Origin: Doryteuthis pealeii
Lineage: Eukaryota > Mollusca > Cephalopoda > Myopsida > Loliginidae
Length of the DNA stretch: 64,000 nt
NCBI GenBank assembly: GCA_023376005.1
Contig: CM042138.1
Span: forward strand, 99,872,994 to 99,936,993
Reading direction: 5' to 3'
In this document: positions 32,850 through 43,968 of the stretch, piece by piece
Layout: each line of letters begins with the position of its first letter
Position numbering within the stretch: the stretch's first letter is position 1
The notes under the pieces: model-generated
Told to the model about the DNA's origin: nothing
Seen by the model: only the letters and a program-made list of their open reading frames with translations
Databases searched by the model: none
Translations under genes and position numbers: made by a program

Positions 32850-34110
32850 GTTGTCAAGAATGATTCTAATGATGCTAGACATGCCAACTGATTTTCAAAC
32901 TGTCATCTTTCACACACAGACACACACACTCACATATACAGATACACACACTTGGATGCACAAACATACATACACATGGAACAAGGTCTGAAATGATGTG
33001 TTAACTTTATAAGATTAATATGAACAACTAATAGATATCATAATATCTGTCTGTATTTCTGAAATGAGGTGTTATTATTATTCTCTACACATTGTAGGTT
33101 GCTATACTCACAATGTTTTGGCCGTTGTACTCTCCAGTCTTCTTCAGGTGCCTTTGGTTATACTGCTAATCTTCTGGGAATTCCAAACTTAATTTTTTAT
33201 TTGACTGTTTTCATTCTGACATCCGTTAATGAATCAGCACATGTGTGAGGACATAACAACCTTTTGAGTAGTCACAGCATAGAAATCAATACAATCTGAA
33301 AACCAGGAAGGAGAGAGCAGATGACCTCAGAAATAGAAATGACAATTAAGATCAAAAACACACCAGGTAGACAACTGAGACATCAGGTTTATGAATCCTA
33401 AAAATCCAGTTTGCATTATTCACCTGGACACATGGTTGAGAAGGTCTAGACATCAAACTAAAAAATCCTAGCAGTCTACTACCTGGAATTTGTGGGTTCC
33501 ATCCCTGTTCCCAGTTTCAATAGTGATGAAAAGGCAAACATTTTCAAAAACTGTAAGATTTTTTGAAAGAGGTTTGATAAGACTTTTCTAAATGGAAATT
33601 TTTCTTTTATAAGAATCCTGAAGTGTTGTCGACTTTTCCGAGCAGAGATTTGAGAATAAAGGTCAACCACCTTTACTTATCCTAAGAAAATTGTTTTTTG
33701 ACAATGCTAGCTTCCAAGGAAAAATGAGTGAAGATGAAAATAGAATGTATTAGAAAATCTTGCATACCTTCATGGTAGAAAGAAGAAAAATTGAAAGTTT
33801 GTTGTTTGCAATTATTCCATGAATTATTTCTGATGCTTTCTTATTTTAAAAAAAAAAGTTATAAACAGGTTGCTAAGAGTGCAATATCGTTATTAAGTAT
33901 TTGTATCTCGCACATGGGAAATTTGTGCAATCTTTTTACTATCAGGATTAAAAAATGGTTTTTGTAATTTAGTAAGACCTTTCAACTACTTTATTCCCAC
34001 ATTGTATTAATAGTTTAATCTTTTTTCTCCTACTTTAATCCCGTATAGTATTTTTGTTACTTGTTTCTTTTTTAATATAAGTTCCCTTAGTATCTATAAG
34101 ATGGTTTTAG
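32850..34110. other. Low-copy DNA with PLE-like relics
   Basis: 'gattctaatgatgctagac' near 32860 parallels the segment at 34526-34580. On the minus strand near 33115-33147 CTGAAGA-A-GACTG...CGGCC-AAAA is a decayed hammerhead-like motif. The rest is unassigned. Confidence 0.3.
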
Positions 34111-34119
34111 CTACACATA

Positions 34120-34205
34120 ATCAAAATTATATATATATACATATATATAAATATATATATTCCAATACTATACATATATATGCATATATATATATATTCC
34201 CAATA

Positions 34206-34238
<33 letters not shown>

Positions 34239-34240
34239 TG
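34120..34240. repeat. TA/ATAC microsatellite
   Basis: Imperfect TA repeats. Confidence 0.9.
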
Positions 34241-34388
34241 GTGAGTCTGGTTCTTTGTGTGTATATATTATATATATATAAATGTCTATAATATATATTA
34301 TTTGGGATTTAGTGTGAAGCATGGGGTGTGAAATATATAAGAAACTCAGTTTGTGGGATGTTAAGTTTCATTTTATTTCATACTAATA

Positions 34389-34416
34389 TTTCAGAGACTT
34401 GAATCTCCTTCTTCAG
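34389..34416 (-). ncRNA. Hammerhead-like core, minus strand
   Basis: Minus strand: CTGAAGA (34416-34410), A, GGAGA, loop TTCAAG, TCTCT, GAAA (34392-34389). Stem II has four Watson-Crick pairs and one G-U. The layout CTGAAGA-A-stem-GAAA is the same as at 9902-9924 and 38643-38674. Stem III is short and would give a G at the cleavage site, so activity is unlikely. Confidence 0.35.
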
Positions 34417-34462
34417 AGGAATGTAGACTGACTGTTTTGAAACATACATAGATCCAACAATG

Positions 34463-34463
<1 letters not shown>

Positions 34464-34516
<53 letters not shown>
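34464..34516. repeat. (TA)n microsatellite
   Basis: TA run. Confidence 0.95.
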
Positions 34517-34518
<2 letters not shown>

Positions 34519-34525
34519 AGTTTCT

Positions 34526-34580
34526 GAATGATTCTGATAAGGCCGGACCACTATCGAAACATGTCAACCTGATTTTCAAA
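34526..34580 (+). other. Degenerate hammerhead-like segment
   Basis: CTGATAA (G replaced by A in the core), a loop, then GAAAC at 34556-34560 followed by ATGTC. Likely PLE relic. Confidence 0.25.
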
Positions 34581-34649
34581 TTGTCTTTTTTCTTGCATAT
34601 ACACACATGCACACACATACACACACATATACATATTATGTAATCTGAA

Positions 34650-35200
34650 AATCCCTGAGTGAAGATTTTGAAAGAACACCTTCATGTAGATAAATTAATC
34701 CATCAAAATGTCCACTCAGAAGATTTAGCAAAAATATACTCATTATTCGGGAATCTCTGCAGTTAAATCAACAGAAAAATACCAGAAAAGCTATCAACTA
34801 GTTTAATAACATTAACAACTAAGAAAAATTTATATTATATTTATATTCATTCAATGTAACATAAAAGATTTCTACCTGTCAATAAAAAAAAGAAATATTA
34901 GAAAAAGCATTAAACATGGCAAAAATATATGCAATGATTTCTGTATAGCAAATCAATATTATTAAATACTACAACCAATAGAGAGTCTAGAAAAAAAGGA
35001 AACAGGAAAATGTGTTCAATTGGACTGTGTGCAAAAAATAAATAAGTGAATAAGTAAATAAATAAAATTTAACAATTCTTAAGAAACAAACTTTATCCAA
35101 TATTTTGGTTTTAATATGTTTCCCATTTTAACAAAATTACTTCTACAGAGTTACAAAAAGAAAACTACTTTTCTTTTCTTGTAAACAAATTGTAAACTGA
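34650..35200. other. AT-rich spacer, nothing recognised
   Basis: No recognised frame or family. Confidence 0.3.
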
Positions 35201-35204
35201 AATC

Positions 35205-35480
35205 GTTGAATGTTTGAGATGAGGATTGATAGTTTGGATTATTTGGATTATTTGGACTCTTGACCTCATCTTTATTGTTATCTGTAAAACATTTCTTCTG
35301 ATGTGACTTCTGGCATTCTTCAGGTATTTCTTGTCAGACTTGGGAGCCTTCAAGTACTATGAAACCTTCTTTTTGAACTTGGGAACCTTCTTGTCATAAT
35401 CAGGAACCATCACAGAACTTTGAACCCAACCCTTTATTCAATGGTTAGTGGAATGAGAACAGTATACCCCTGAGAATTTG
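35205..35480 (-). repeat. SINE-E copy with a partial inversion
   Basis: 35205-35440 is minus-strand SINE-E (complements of 'aggtatttcttgtcagactt', 'cttcttgtcataatcagg', 'aacccaaccctttattcaat'). Then 'ggttagtggaatgagaacag' (35441-35460) appears in the opposite orientation, so the copy is rearranged internally. Confidence 0.55.
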
Positions 35481-35489
35481 GTGCCGTAA

Positions 35490-36225
35490 CATTACAAAAG
35501 GCCAGGAAAACACAGATTTTATAATCACAAAATTTCTTTTAAAATATGCCATGCCAATAGCAAAATATTACCTATATATATATGGAAGGAAAAATAAAGA
35601 GAAAAAAATAAAACACCCACAATTGAATGGAAGTTGATAAAAAAGACAAAAGCATTGTGAGTCAGGATTGAGAAACTACAGATCATGTTAGGAGGAAAAA
35701 CTTTAAAATCACACAAGATTATTTATTAAATAAGAAATCTGAATTGATCAGGAGACGCAGACATATTAACAAACACCTTTTATCTTCAATGGCTCTAGAT
35801 TGATGAAAAGAAAAAAAAAGTAAAAACAAATAAATAAATAGATAAAACAAAATAAGATACAAATAAATAAATAAATAATCATTGGGTTGTTGAAGACATC
35901 ATACTCAATATATTTATGTATGTTTTTTTGTTTTTTTCATACACTGACTGTCACTGCCTCCAATTTGATTACTGGAGGGTGACAAGATTGGTGCTTGCAA
36001 AATATAAATGGAAAGTGAAAAGAATCACGTTGATGATTGAGAATACGTCATGAAATTGACAGAAATGCAAAGAAAATGTTTGTGTATGAATTTCTCTTTT
36101 AATCCATTTTTATTGACAATTCTAAATTGGGATTTTAAGCTTTTACATCATCATATTGAGTACTGTATAAAGAGAAAATGACAAGTTAGTTATTTTCATA
36201 TTCTAAAATTTCCATCCAAACATTC
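35490..36225. other. AT-rich spacer, nothing recognised
   Basis: Short simple repeats (aaat/aata) only. Confidence 0.3.
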
Positions 36226-36227
36226 TA

Positions 36228-36262
36228 AATATCTATCTATCTATATATCTATCTATCTAAAT
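36228..36262. repeat. (TATC)n microsatellite
   Basis: Starts at the tail side of the minus-strand SINE-B at 36275. Confidence 0.85.
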
Positions 36263-36565
36263 ACATATTTACCAACCCCTTCACATGAGTAGATTGTGAC
36301 ACTAGGTCAGTTTTTTAAGCAGAGTTTAACAGGTTTGAATTCAGATTTTTTCTTGTCCTACACCGTTGGCCTAACCATGTTAAAGGGCCTAGTTTGCCCT
36401 ACTATTTACCCATAGCTTAAGGGAAAATAGTTGGATGCATATGTTTCCCAACAGTATTAGTGCTATATGAAATGCAAACAGCCATGCTGAGGATTTGAAC
36501 TCATCTTGTTGTGTTCTCATCTTATAATGATAGCAATTATACCATACAACTTCACACAATCCATC
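36263..36565 (-). repeat. SINE-B copy
   Basis: Minus-strand: tail 'accaaccccttcacatgagt', 'gtttaacaggtttgaattca', 'tttgccctactatttaccc', head 'attataccatacaactt'. Confidence 0.7.
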
Positions 36566-36597
36566 TATCTATCTATCCATTTATTTATTCTTAATTT

Positions 36598-37110
36598 AAT
36601 TTAATTTGGTTTGTTTTGTTTTACGGCATATCAACCTCGGTGGGTCATTTAATGCCGACAAAGTTGTGAAATAAATTCATTCTTAATGCATAATACAATT
36701 TTGTTTATAAACTCATCTTTTTCTATTTAAGCCATAGATGGGACCCTAACAGGTACTACCACTCCGGGTCAGAGTGGACCAGGGAGCAATGGTGATAAAG
36801 AGGTGCTCCACATTCCCCAAACCTCCAAAACTGAAACCTCACCATCAGATAGAGTTTAACGTAATTTATCAGGACATGTAGACCCTCAGTCACCGCCTTC
36901 TAGCACCCATATGATAAAAAGGGGTTGGGGCTTGCCATAAGGGCAATAGGGTTGGGAAAATCATATAGGTGCTAGGGCTTGACGTGACCAGCCGATTGAT
37001 TGGAGGGGCCTCTCCAACCACCCGTCTAGCCCAAGATAGGGCCAAAGTCATGAACTGCTCATCCACCTGGGTTCTACCCTTAAGCATCAAGGTGGCCCCA
37101 TTGGGGGAGT
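36598..37110 (+). repeat. Repeat C copy, well preserved
   Basis: Full order from 'acggcatatcaacctcgg' through 'ggtactaccactccgggtca' and 'gataaaaaggggttggggc' to 'agcatcaaggtggcccca'. The copy at 22200-22278 is identical to its first 75 bp. Confidence 0.7.
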
Positions 37111-37164
37111 CTTACCCCTCTGCAGAGGTGTAGTCAGTGCATTCTAATGCCCCAGCCGACAGGG

Positions 37165-37193
37165 CGGCTATCTATCTATCTATCTACACAAAT

Positions 37194-37228
<35 letters not shown>
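37165..37228. repeat. (TATC)n and (TA)n microsatellites
   Basis: Short tetranucleotide run then TA. Confidence 0.9.
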
Positions 37229-37230
<2 letters not shown>

Positions 37231-37479
37231 AAGTGGAGTGTATATGTATAAAGATACACGCATATATATGTGCATACATATATATGTGTGCTTGTATATA
37301 CCTACGAACTCCAATAAATAGAGACACACAAGCATATGAATATAAACACTCTAACAAACAAAATGCACCCTTTCATTCCCACCACCACTAAAGATTGAAG
37401 TTGCATTTAAAAAAAACTTTTAACTCTGTCTGACGAATGCCCTACTTCATGAAACCCACAGTCACAGAAATGAATATGT

Positions 37480-37549
37480 TATACATATATATATATACAT
37501 TTATATATATATATATATATGTATACATACACACAAAACTACATTTGGA

Positions 37550-37601
<52 letters not shown>

Positions 37602-37620
37602 CAAAAAATATATATAATGT
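37480..37620. repeat. TA-rich microsatellites
   Basis: TA runs at 37484-37520 and 37554-37592. Confidence 0.9.
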
Positions 37621-37639
37621 AACCATTTGCTAAAACCTG

Positions 37640-38005
37640 AGAAAGAAGCATGCTCCATTATTCTTGGCTACTTCCTGTATGTCTAACAATTCTTCCTGAT
37701 CCTGAATTATCCAATGTTCCGATTTCTTTCCATTTCCCTTCATACAGTCTAATTCACTTTTTGTCTTTATGTTTTCTGGTATTTTTTCCTCTACCCCCCT
37801 GCTCCTTCTGCATTTTGTCTACATCCTGCGTTATCTTGCTCTCCTCGTGTACTTTTATTGATCCAAAACTAGTGCACATGTTGAAGCCAATGACTGTGGA
37901 CAACAAAGAAGTGTCATAAGTTTATTTTTACAAATAAATAATTTTCTTTATTGTACTTCTTTTGACTAGCTTTCTTCATTCAAATTTTTGGTTTTATCGT
38001 GTTCA
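37640..38005. other. Unassigned stretch
   Basis: A plus-strand open frame (37650-37919) has pyrimidine-rich, low-complexity composition and no recognised domain. Confidence 0.25.
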
Positions 38006-38009
38006 TATA

Positions 38010-38320
38010 TACGAGGTGTGTTAAAAAAAAGTATCATGTTTTATTCAACAAGACAAAAATGATCAATGACTAAAATAGTTCTCTTTGTGTTTGGCATATT
38101 TATTCCAGTGAGTTTTCCATTGTTCAAAGCACATCTGAATCACCTCTTTTGACAAAGTGAGCAGCCCACACCATTGTATTTCTTTTAATGTCTTCGTCAT
38201 CCTCAAATATTTTCTCCATGAGATGAATTTTCAAATTAGAGAATAAGAGCTAGATCTGGTAAGTATGGAAATGGTGGGGGTTGCATTTGCACAATCCTGA
38301 CTTTTGGCAAAAATTACTGA
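38010..38320 (-). mobile_element. Mariner 3' fragment
   Basis: Terminal sequence 'acgaggtgtgttaaaaaaaa' at the plus-left end. Minus-strand translation in broken frames gives a C-terminal mariner pattern (RMTKTLKEIQWCG, then EQWKTHWNKYAKHKENY). Its upstream part is replaced by SINE-E at 38321. Confidence 0.55.
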
Positions 38321-38745
38321 TCAATTGGACACATAGCCTAGTAGATACATGAGTTAGGTTAAGACAGTTCTAAGAGACAGTTATCTCAATATTCAGGTTC
38401 AATCCTGGTCAGGGGCAGCAGTAACATAGAATAATAATTAACACAACTTAACACCTGTACCCCAGCTATGGTTAGCGGAATGAGAAAAGGATACCCCCAT
38501 GGACTGAATAAAGGGTTAGGTTCAAAGTTCCGTGATGGCTCCCAGTTATGACAAAAAGGTTCCTGATTATGACAAGATGGTTCCCAAGTCCAAAAAGAAG
38601 GCTCCTGAGTCCAAGAAAGTTCCCGAGTCCAACAAGAAATACCTGAAGAAGGCTGGAGGGCACATCAGCCGAAATATTGTACAGATAACAATGAAGATGA
38701 AGACAATAGTCTGAATAATCCAAATAATACTAAAGATTATCAAGA
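38321..38745 (+). repeat. SINE-E copy
   Basis: A-box-like 'tagtagatacatgagttagg', B box 'ggttcaatcctgg' (38395-38407), 'gaataaagggttaggttcaa', several 'gacaaaaaggttcc' and 'tccaagaaagttcccgagtc' units, 'caagaaatacctgaagaagg' and tail 'gtacagataacaatgaagat'. Best SINE-E in the window; carries the hammerhead-like motif. Confidence 0.7.
38643..38674 (+). ncRNA. Hammerhead-like core inside SINE-E
   Basis: CTGAAGA (38643-38649), A, GGCTG (38651-38655), 10-nt loop, CAGCC (38666-38670), GAAA (38671-38674). Stem II is a perfect 5-bp helix. Stem III is poorly defined. Same layout as at 9902 and 34416. Confidence 0.4.
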
Positions 38746-38754
38746 TTGATGATA

Positions 38755-38877
38755 AAAAAGAATTGAGAATTGGCGCTGATTCATCAAGATGTAGTTTAAA
38801 TTTCTTGACTCCAGTCTAGACATCTAAATATATAGACATCACCTCTTTGTTTTTATAAGTTGCACAACGGTGTGTTT
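38755..38877. repeat. Tandem repeat of about 120-bp units, first unit
   Basis: Unit signature: 'tagacatca', T-run, 'acaacggtgtgttt'. Continues at 39362 after the LTR insertion. Confidence 0.6.
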
Positions 38878-39361
38878 TGTTACATAATTCATGGATAGCC
38901 TATGAATTATGTAAGTACTATAGCTAGATATATCTGAATTGAATCATTGAAGATTCAAAATCGGAGGGGGTTGAATGGAAAAGTGCCATAACCATTATAA
39001 TTATGAGTGGCAGGTAATAACCCTAACTTAACCCCTTCTGGACACACGCAATTAGAAGCATGTGACAATTTTAAATTTTAGTTAGTTGTGACCAATTACT
39101 CGCTGGCTGGGGTTGTTTTAATAAAAGCTATAATGAAAACAACAAAGTCTTGTTTTATTAATTAAAAAAACAAGAATGCACAGATACCCAGCCCAAACAA
39201 GAAGTAGAATCAGCCAGAGAAAACAGCCTAGAGAAGATGCCAGGAACAGGTAGACAAGCAAAAAACAAGTCAGAACCAATCTATCATCCCCTCCTCATCA
39301 TCTCTACTGTCTCTCTCTCTCTCTCGCCATTTATATACCCAATGTAAAGGCGTATATAACA
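38878..39361 (+). repeat. Solo LTR inserted in a tandem repeat, TGTTT duplication
   Basis: A 484-bp unit from TGTTACATAATTC to CGTATATAACA, flanked by TGTTT (38873-38877 and 39362-39366). An early palindrome ACATAATTCAT...ATGAATTATGT, AATAAA at 39120-39125, and a late (CT)n plus 'tatatacccaatgtaaagg' segment are shared with 15220-15754. Removing it restores the tandem-repeat unit, which proves the boundaries. Confidence 0.7.
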
Positions 39362-39715
39362 TGTTTCACCCAGAAATAGCAGTTAAAAAAGAATTCCAGA
39401 CAGACTTCATAATTTTTTTCAAAATGTTCTGACCCATCTAGACATCATCACTTTATTAATATAAATTGGACAATGGTGCACTCCACCAAAAATTGACGAT
39501 GGAAAAGAACCAAGATTTGCTTAATCATTTTTTTTTTAAACTGACAGACTCATCTGGACTGGAATCTAGACATCACCCCTTTTTTTTAATATGAATTACA
39601 CAATGGTGTATTTCAACCAAAAATTGCTGTTAAAAAGAATCAAGACTGGCTTCATAATTTTTTCACATTGGCCTGACCCATATAGATGTCTAGACATCAT
39701 CACTTTATCTATATT
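39362..39715. repeat. Tandem repeat of about 120-bp units, remaining units
   Basis: Three further units share 'tctagacatcatcactttat', 'acaatggtg' and 'ccaaaaattg', then 'aagaatcaagactggcttca'. Confidence 0.65.
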
Positions 39716-39735
39716 TCTGTTTGTAGCTAAGTCTG

Positions 39736-40020
39736 TTATTTGTATGTATGTATGTATGTATGTATCTGTCTATTCACCTATCTATCTATCTCAGTCTGTT
39801 CATATCAATCTATCTATGTTCATAACTATCTATCCATCCTTCTATCTTTCCCAATCTTTTTAGATCTATCTGTCTATATCTATCTATCTATCTGTCTGTC
39901 TGTCTGTCTGTCTGTCTACCTAGTCTTTTCAAATCTATTTATCTATCAATGTGTCTATCTATCTATCTCAGTCTATTCATAACTAACTATCAATCAATCA
40001 ATCAATCAATCCATCCATCC
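39736..40020. repeat. (TATG)n, (TCTA)n, (TCTG)n, (ATCA)n microsatellites
   Basis: Tetranucleotide repeats that yield S-V-Y-L-S frames. Confidence 0.9.
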
Positions 40021-40650
40021 ATTTAATTACATTTTAAGTTGATCAACTGTAGACATGTCTTTTTAAATATTTAAATTTGAACTATTAAAGATACTTTTTG
40101 ATCACACTTCCTATAATGGACATTAGAAACTACTGATAGGGAAACTTACCAAATAATAATAATAATAATAATTTATCTTTCTCCAAAAATTATAACATAT
40201 ATGTCTCTTTGTTCCTTACCATGTATATACATTTGTAAGTGTTTGTAAGAGTAGATAATATTTTCCAAGTGATTTTTGTGTGTATATGTATATAGACTTC
40301 TTCATAAATCCTTGCATGCATTTTATATATTTTCTTTATACATATTCATGTCAATATGTTTTTGCTTATATGTGTGTTTACTGTAGTCTGATAAATGTGT
40401 ATGTTCTATTGTGTGTCTCTCTTCAGGACAACTCTTGAAAGAAAGTCATTTGGTGACACATGTCAGATTCTAAGCAGTTATTGGTACGCTTTTCTTTTGA
40501 CAAACAGTCTAGAGATTTCTAAGATTTTATTCTAATATTTTGATTTCATTGTTATATATTGGCAATAATATTTCTGTGAACTAAAACATTATTGATCTTA
40601 TTATTTTTGGTCTTTATCATTTCACTATTCAATCTGACATAACATCTTCA

Positions 40651-40705
<55 letters not shown>

Positions 40706-41390
40706 AATCTTTCAGGTGGTAAAAGATACACAGAGAAATAGTGAGCGATATATTTTATTCAGCACTTGTATCTGGTGCTAACAGATACTTATTACATAAA
40801 AACAAGAAGTAGAACAATTCATAAAGACAAACTTACAAGAATGAGGAGGGTCAAATGTGTGTAGTCAAATGCAATGATTTTGTCTGAATATAATTTTCTG
40901 TTCTCTATTACGTCAACAATTATAAGGTTATGAGCCAGTCCATCCTGTAGGAGTTTTAACTCCTCTACAACAATATTTATACATACATACCAGACAAAAG
41001 ATGACCTGTTGGGTCACCTATTGAGCTCTGTGTAGATAATTGGGATTAGAGAAAAGTGAGTTTGCAAAGTAATTTTTTAAAAATTTTATATGTGGTCAGA
41101 GAATTAAAAAAAACATTAAAATCATTTTGTAACATTTCTAAGAAAGGAAATCAAAATATACATAGAGAGGGGGAAAGTGACAGGCAAAAAGTGAAGTGAG
41201 AGATGGGTCTTTTTTTTACTTAATTGCAAATTTCCACTAATTAGAACCAATTAAAATGGATTTTTTTCAAACATAACTTAATCCTAGAATTAAGGAATAT
41301 TTTGATATGAATTTTGTATCATTAAACTAAATAGGAAAGAAGCCTTTATCAAACAATCATTGAATCACTCAGCATTAGTATGATAGTAGA
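40021..41390. other. AT-rich spacer with one (TA)n
   Basis: (TA)n at 40654-40700. No confident gene. Confidence 0.3.
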
Positions 41391-41392
41391 TA

Positions 41393-41492
41393 TGTGGGAA
41401 CTACACGATGATAATGTGTGCTGTTTTGAACAAATCTTGGAAGTAGCACCCCACAAAAAGCTGCTGTATGGCCAATTACCTCCTATCACACA
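41393..41492 (+). pseudogene. LINE C-terminal fragment
   Basis: Translates as WELHDDNVCCFEQILEVAPH, then KKLLYGQLPPI, the same block as in 41905-42398. Confidence 0.65.
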
Positions 41493-41659
41493 ATTAATCA
41501 CAAAGGTTTAATCTGTACAGAAATCTAATAAAATTAGTATCAAGGAGTGCAAGTCTAAATTGATCCAGGAAACAATCTATTATAAAAGTCTTGCACAAGC
41601 CATTCTGTGCCCAAGGGCAAAGACCAGATTTTTATTCATCTATTATTAAAGGTAGATGA

Positions 41660-41915
41660 AATATGGAGTTGGTAGAGTGTCCAACTTGGAACCACAAGGT
41701 TTCTTGCTTTGAAACTGGCCCTCACCAACTCAGCGTATGAGTAGCACAGGGATCTGTGTGGTAAAATAAGGGGCTGATGGTAGGTGTTGTGCTCCACTTC
41801 AGATACAAAAACAATCTCCTTGGTCTAACTGCTAGTGAAAAGAGGATAGACTTCCTTGCTGTCTGGCTGATACCAACTTTAAGTCACTCTGACGAATTTA
41901 CTTTTACTTTTGTAG
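41660..41915 (+). repeat. SINE-A copy
   Basis: 'ggagttggtagagtgtcc', 'accaactcagcgtatgagta', 'gatctgtgtggtaaaataag', 'ctccacttcagata', 'ggctgataccaactttaag', 'ttacttttactttt'. Inserted next to LINE sequence. Confidence 0.7.
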
Positions 41916-42398
41916 ATATTATCGATGATATGGAACTCTGATTACTCTGATATGATAAAGCAAGAATTCCTCCAGTCTATAGCTGTATCAGTGCTACTGT
42001 ATGGCTGCACCACTTGGACATCTAACAAGATGCTTAGAAAAAAAGCTATATGGAAACTACACAAAGATGTTGTGTATTGCCTTGAACAAATCCTGGAAGT
42101 AGTACCCCACAAAAAAAGCCACTTACCTCCTATCATCCAATCCATCCAAGTAAGATGAACAAACCAGGCTGGACACTGCTGGAGAAGCAAGGACAAACTC
42201 ATAAATGATATTCTCCTGTGGAAACCTACACATGGACACACCAGTGTAGGCTGACCAACAAAAACCCACATCAATCAGCTCTGTGTGATTTCTGGATGCT
42301 GTGCAGAAAACCTGCCAGGAGCAAGGATAAATAGGGATGGTTGGTGAGAAAGCATCATGGGTATGCATGCTGTCAGCATGAATTGATGATGATGATGA
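41905..42398 (+). pseudogene. LINE C-terminal fragment with simple 3' tail
   Basis: Frame at 41925-42158 reads IKQEFLQSIAVSVLLYGCTT, then WTSNKMLRKKAIWKLHKDVV, then EQILEVVPHKK, SHLPPIIQSIQVR. Later frames give the TRLDTAGEARTNS-like region and 'gatttctggatgctgtgcag'. Ends in a GATGATGATGATGATA tail, directly followed by a mariner. This is the best of the four LINE copies, still lacking the reverse-transcriptase catalytic region and carrying frameshifts. Confidence 0.75.
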
Positions 42399-42400
42399 TA

Positions 42401-42943
42401 TACAAGGGTGTCAAAAAGTAATGCCATTTTATTTAGGACAGGTATAATTACCAACACAGGAACATGTATCATACATCAAAATGAAGCTGGTCCTCTGTGG
42501 ATTACATCCCTACTTCTCCACATATTCAATGTTTCTCTCAATAGCAATGTTCCACCTTTGAATGAGAGCATGTATCCCTGCCCCATAAAAATCTGTTTAC
42601 TGTTCTTTGAGCCACTTTTTTCACTACAGATTTCACATCCTTGTCACTGAAGTAATGTTTGCCTCTCAAACCCTTTTTCATGGCTGAAGAGATGATAGTC
42701 TGAAGGCACTAAATCTGGTGAGTATTGAGGATGTGGTAAAGTTGTCCACCCGAATGAGGCGATTTTCTCCCTTGTCCTGATGCTTGTGTGAGGTTGAGCA
42801 TTTTCATACAGAAGAAAGATATTATCGATTGGCAAGTTGGGTCTTACTTGTTGGATTCTTGCTCTGAATGTAGGCCTTAGTTTTATTAAAAAAACTTCAC
42901 ATGAAATAAAGAAAATGTTATCACTTTTTGACTCACCCTCATA
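42401..42943 (-). mobile_element. Mariner-family transposon, defective
   Basis: Ends 'gtcaaaaagtaatgcc' (left) and inverted 'ctttttgactcaccctcata' (right), bounded by TA. Minus-strand frame 42644-42835 encodes LLYENAQPHTS, IASFGWTTLP, YSPDLVPSDYHLF. The usual H-D-N of the second catalytic site is Y-E-N, so the aspartate is lost. The N-terminal domain is absent. Same family as 13781-14377 but different deletions. Confidence 0.8.
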
Positions 42944-43805
42944 TACAGGGTGTTCAGGAGAAATTTGACAGTTTCATAAAGAAAAAGAAAAAGTAACTAC
43001 AAAATTTAATGGATTGTAAAGAAATTCAACCGACACAGAAATTACACTACTGTCAACAAGTTTCACTCAAAATAACCACTCGATCACAGCCTCAATCCTG
43101 CTCCGGAACCTGGAACAAGCTACAGTTACAGTTACCCTGGGAAGGGTCTCAAAAACTACCTTAATTCTGTCAATTTACTGGGCTTTTGTAGTACTGGCAT
43201 GGTGATTGGTGTCTTTCTCAACAGTGCCACATACATAATAATCGATGGGGTTAAGATCTGGGGAGTTCGGAGGCCAAACATTGGGACTGGTGTAGTCATA
43301 AAATTTGCCGACAATCATTTTTTACTTTCCAGAGGTGTGACAGGGGGCCGAATCCTGCTGCCATACATATGGCCTACCATTGGCTACCCTTGTTATCCAG
43401 GGCTTGACTACAGTGTTTAGCAACTCCACTTTTTTCTGCAGATTTTTGAGGAATTCTGCTGTATGAACGCAATCAGATCATCTGTTATGTTCTTTCTCAT
43501 AGCCACAGCCTCATAGTCTCCATTGCAATTCTCCAGTTCATGCCTGATTGTTTTTACAGAGTTCAGGGAGCATTGGGTAGCAACCATAATCTCCTTATTT
43601 TGATGGTCGGCATAGATCATCAGGATACAAGTTATTCTCTTCCATGATTCAGGTGGGCTCCAGTCATCCATTCTATCTGCCATCACGTATATGAATGAAG
43701 AAGGATCTATGCTTTTAAATGATGTGCAGTGTGCATCAATAATTTCAGCCTACAGAGAAAAATAACCAAATATAAATATGTCAAATTTATCCTGAACACC
43801 CTGTA
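42944..43805 (-). mobile_element. Second Tc1/mariner-type element, internally deleted
   Basis: Termini TACAGGGTGTTCAGGA and inverted TCCTGAACACCCTGTA. Minus-strand frames: N-terminal helix-turn-helix-like segment (43417-43686, ending SKICRKKWSC), then KPWITRVANGRPYVWQQDSA with CHTSG, PNVWPPNSPDLNPIDYY (catalytic D) and a C-terminal FRSRIEAVIEWLF before a stop. The middle of the catalytic domain, including the first D, is missing. It abuts the preceding mariner with no spacer. Confidence 0.8.
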
Positions 43806-43968
43806 TATAAATTCAGAAAGCTAGTACAGCATTTGTCAACATTTAATGCTTTGATTGATATGTACAATATCAAGCATATCTATATTGAATATCAGATATT
43901 TATCTCCAATCTTCTTTAGGGCAATGTTTTGGCCTGAAGAAGATTGGTGATACATATGTAATATCTAT

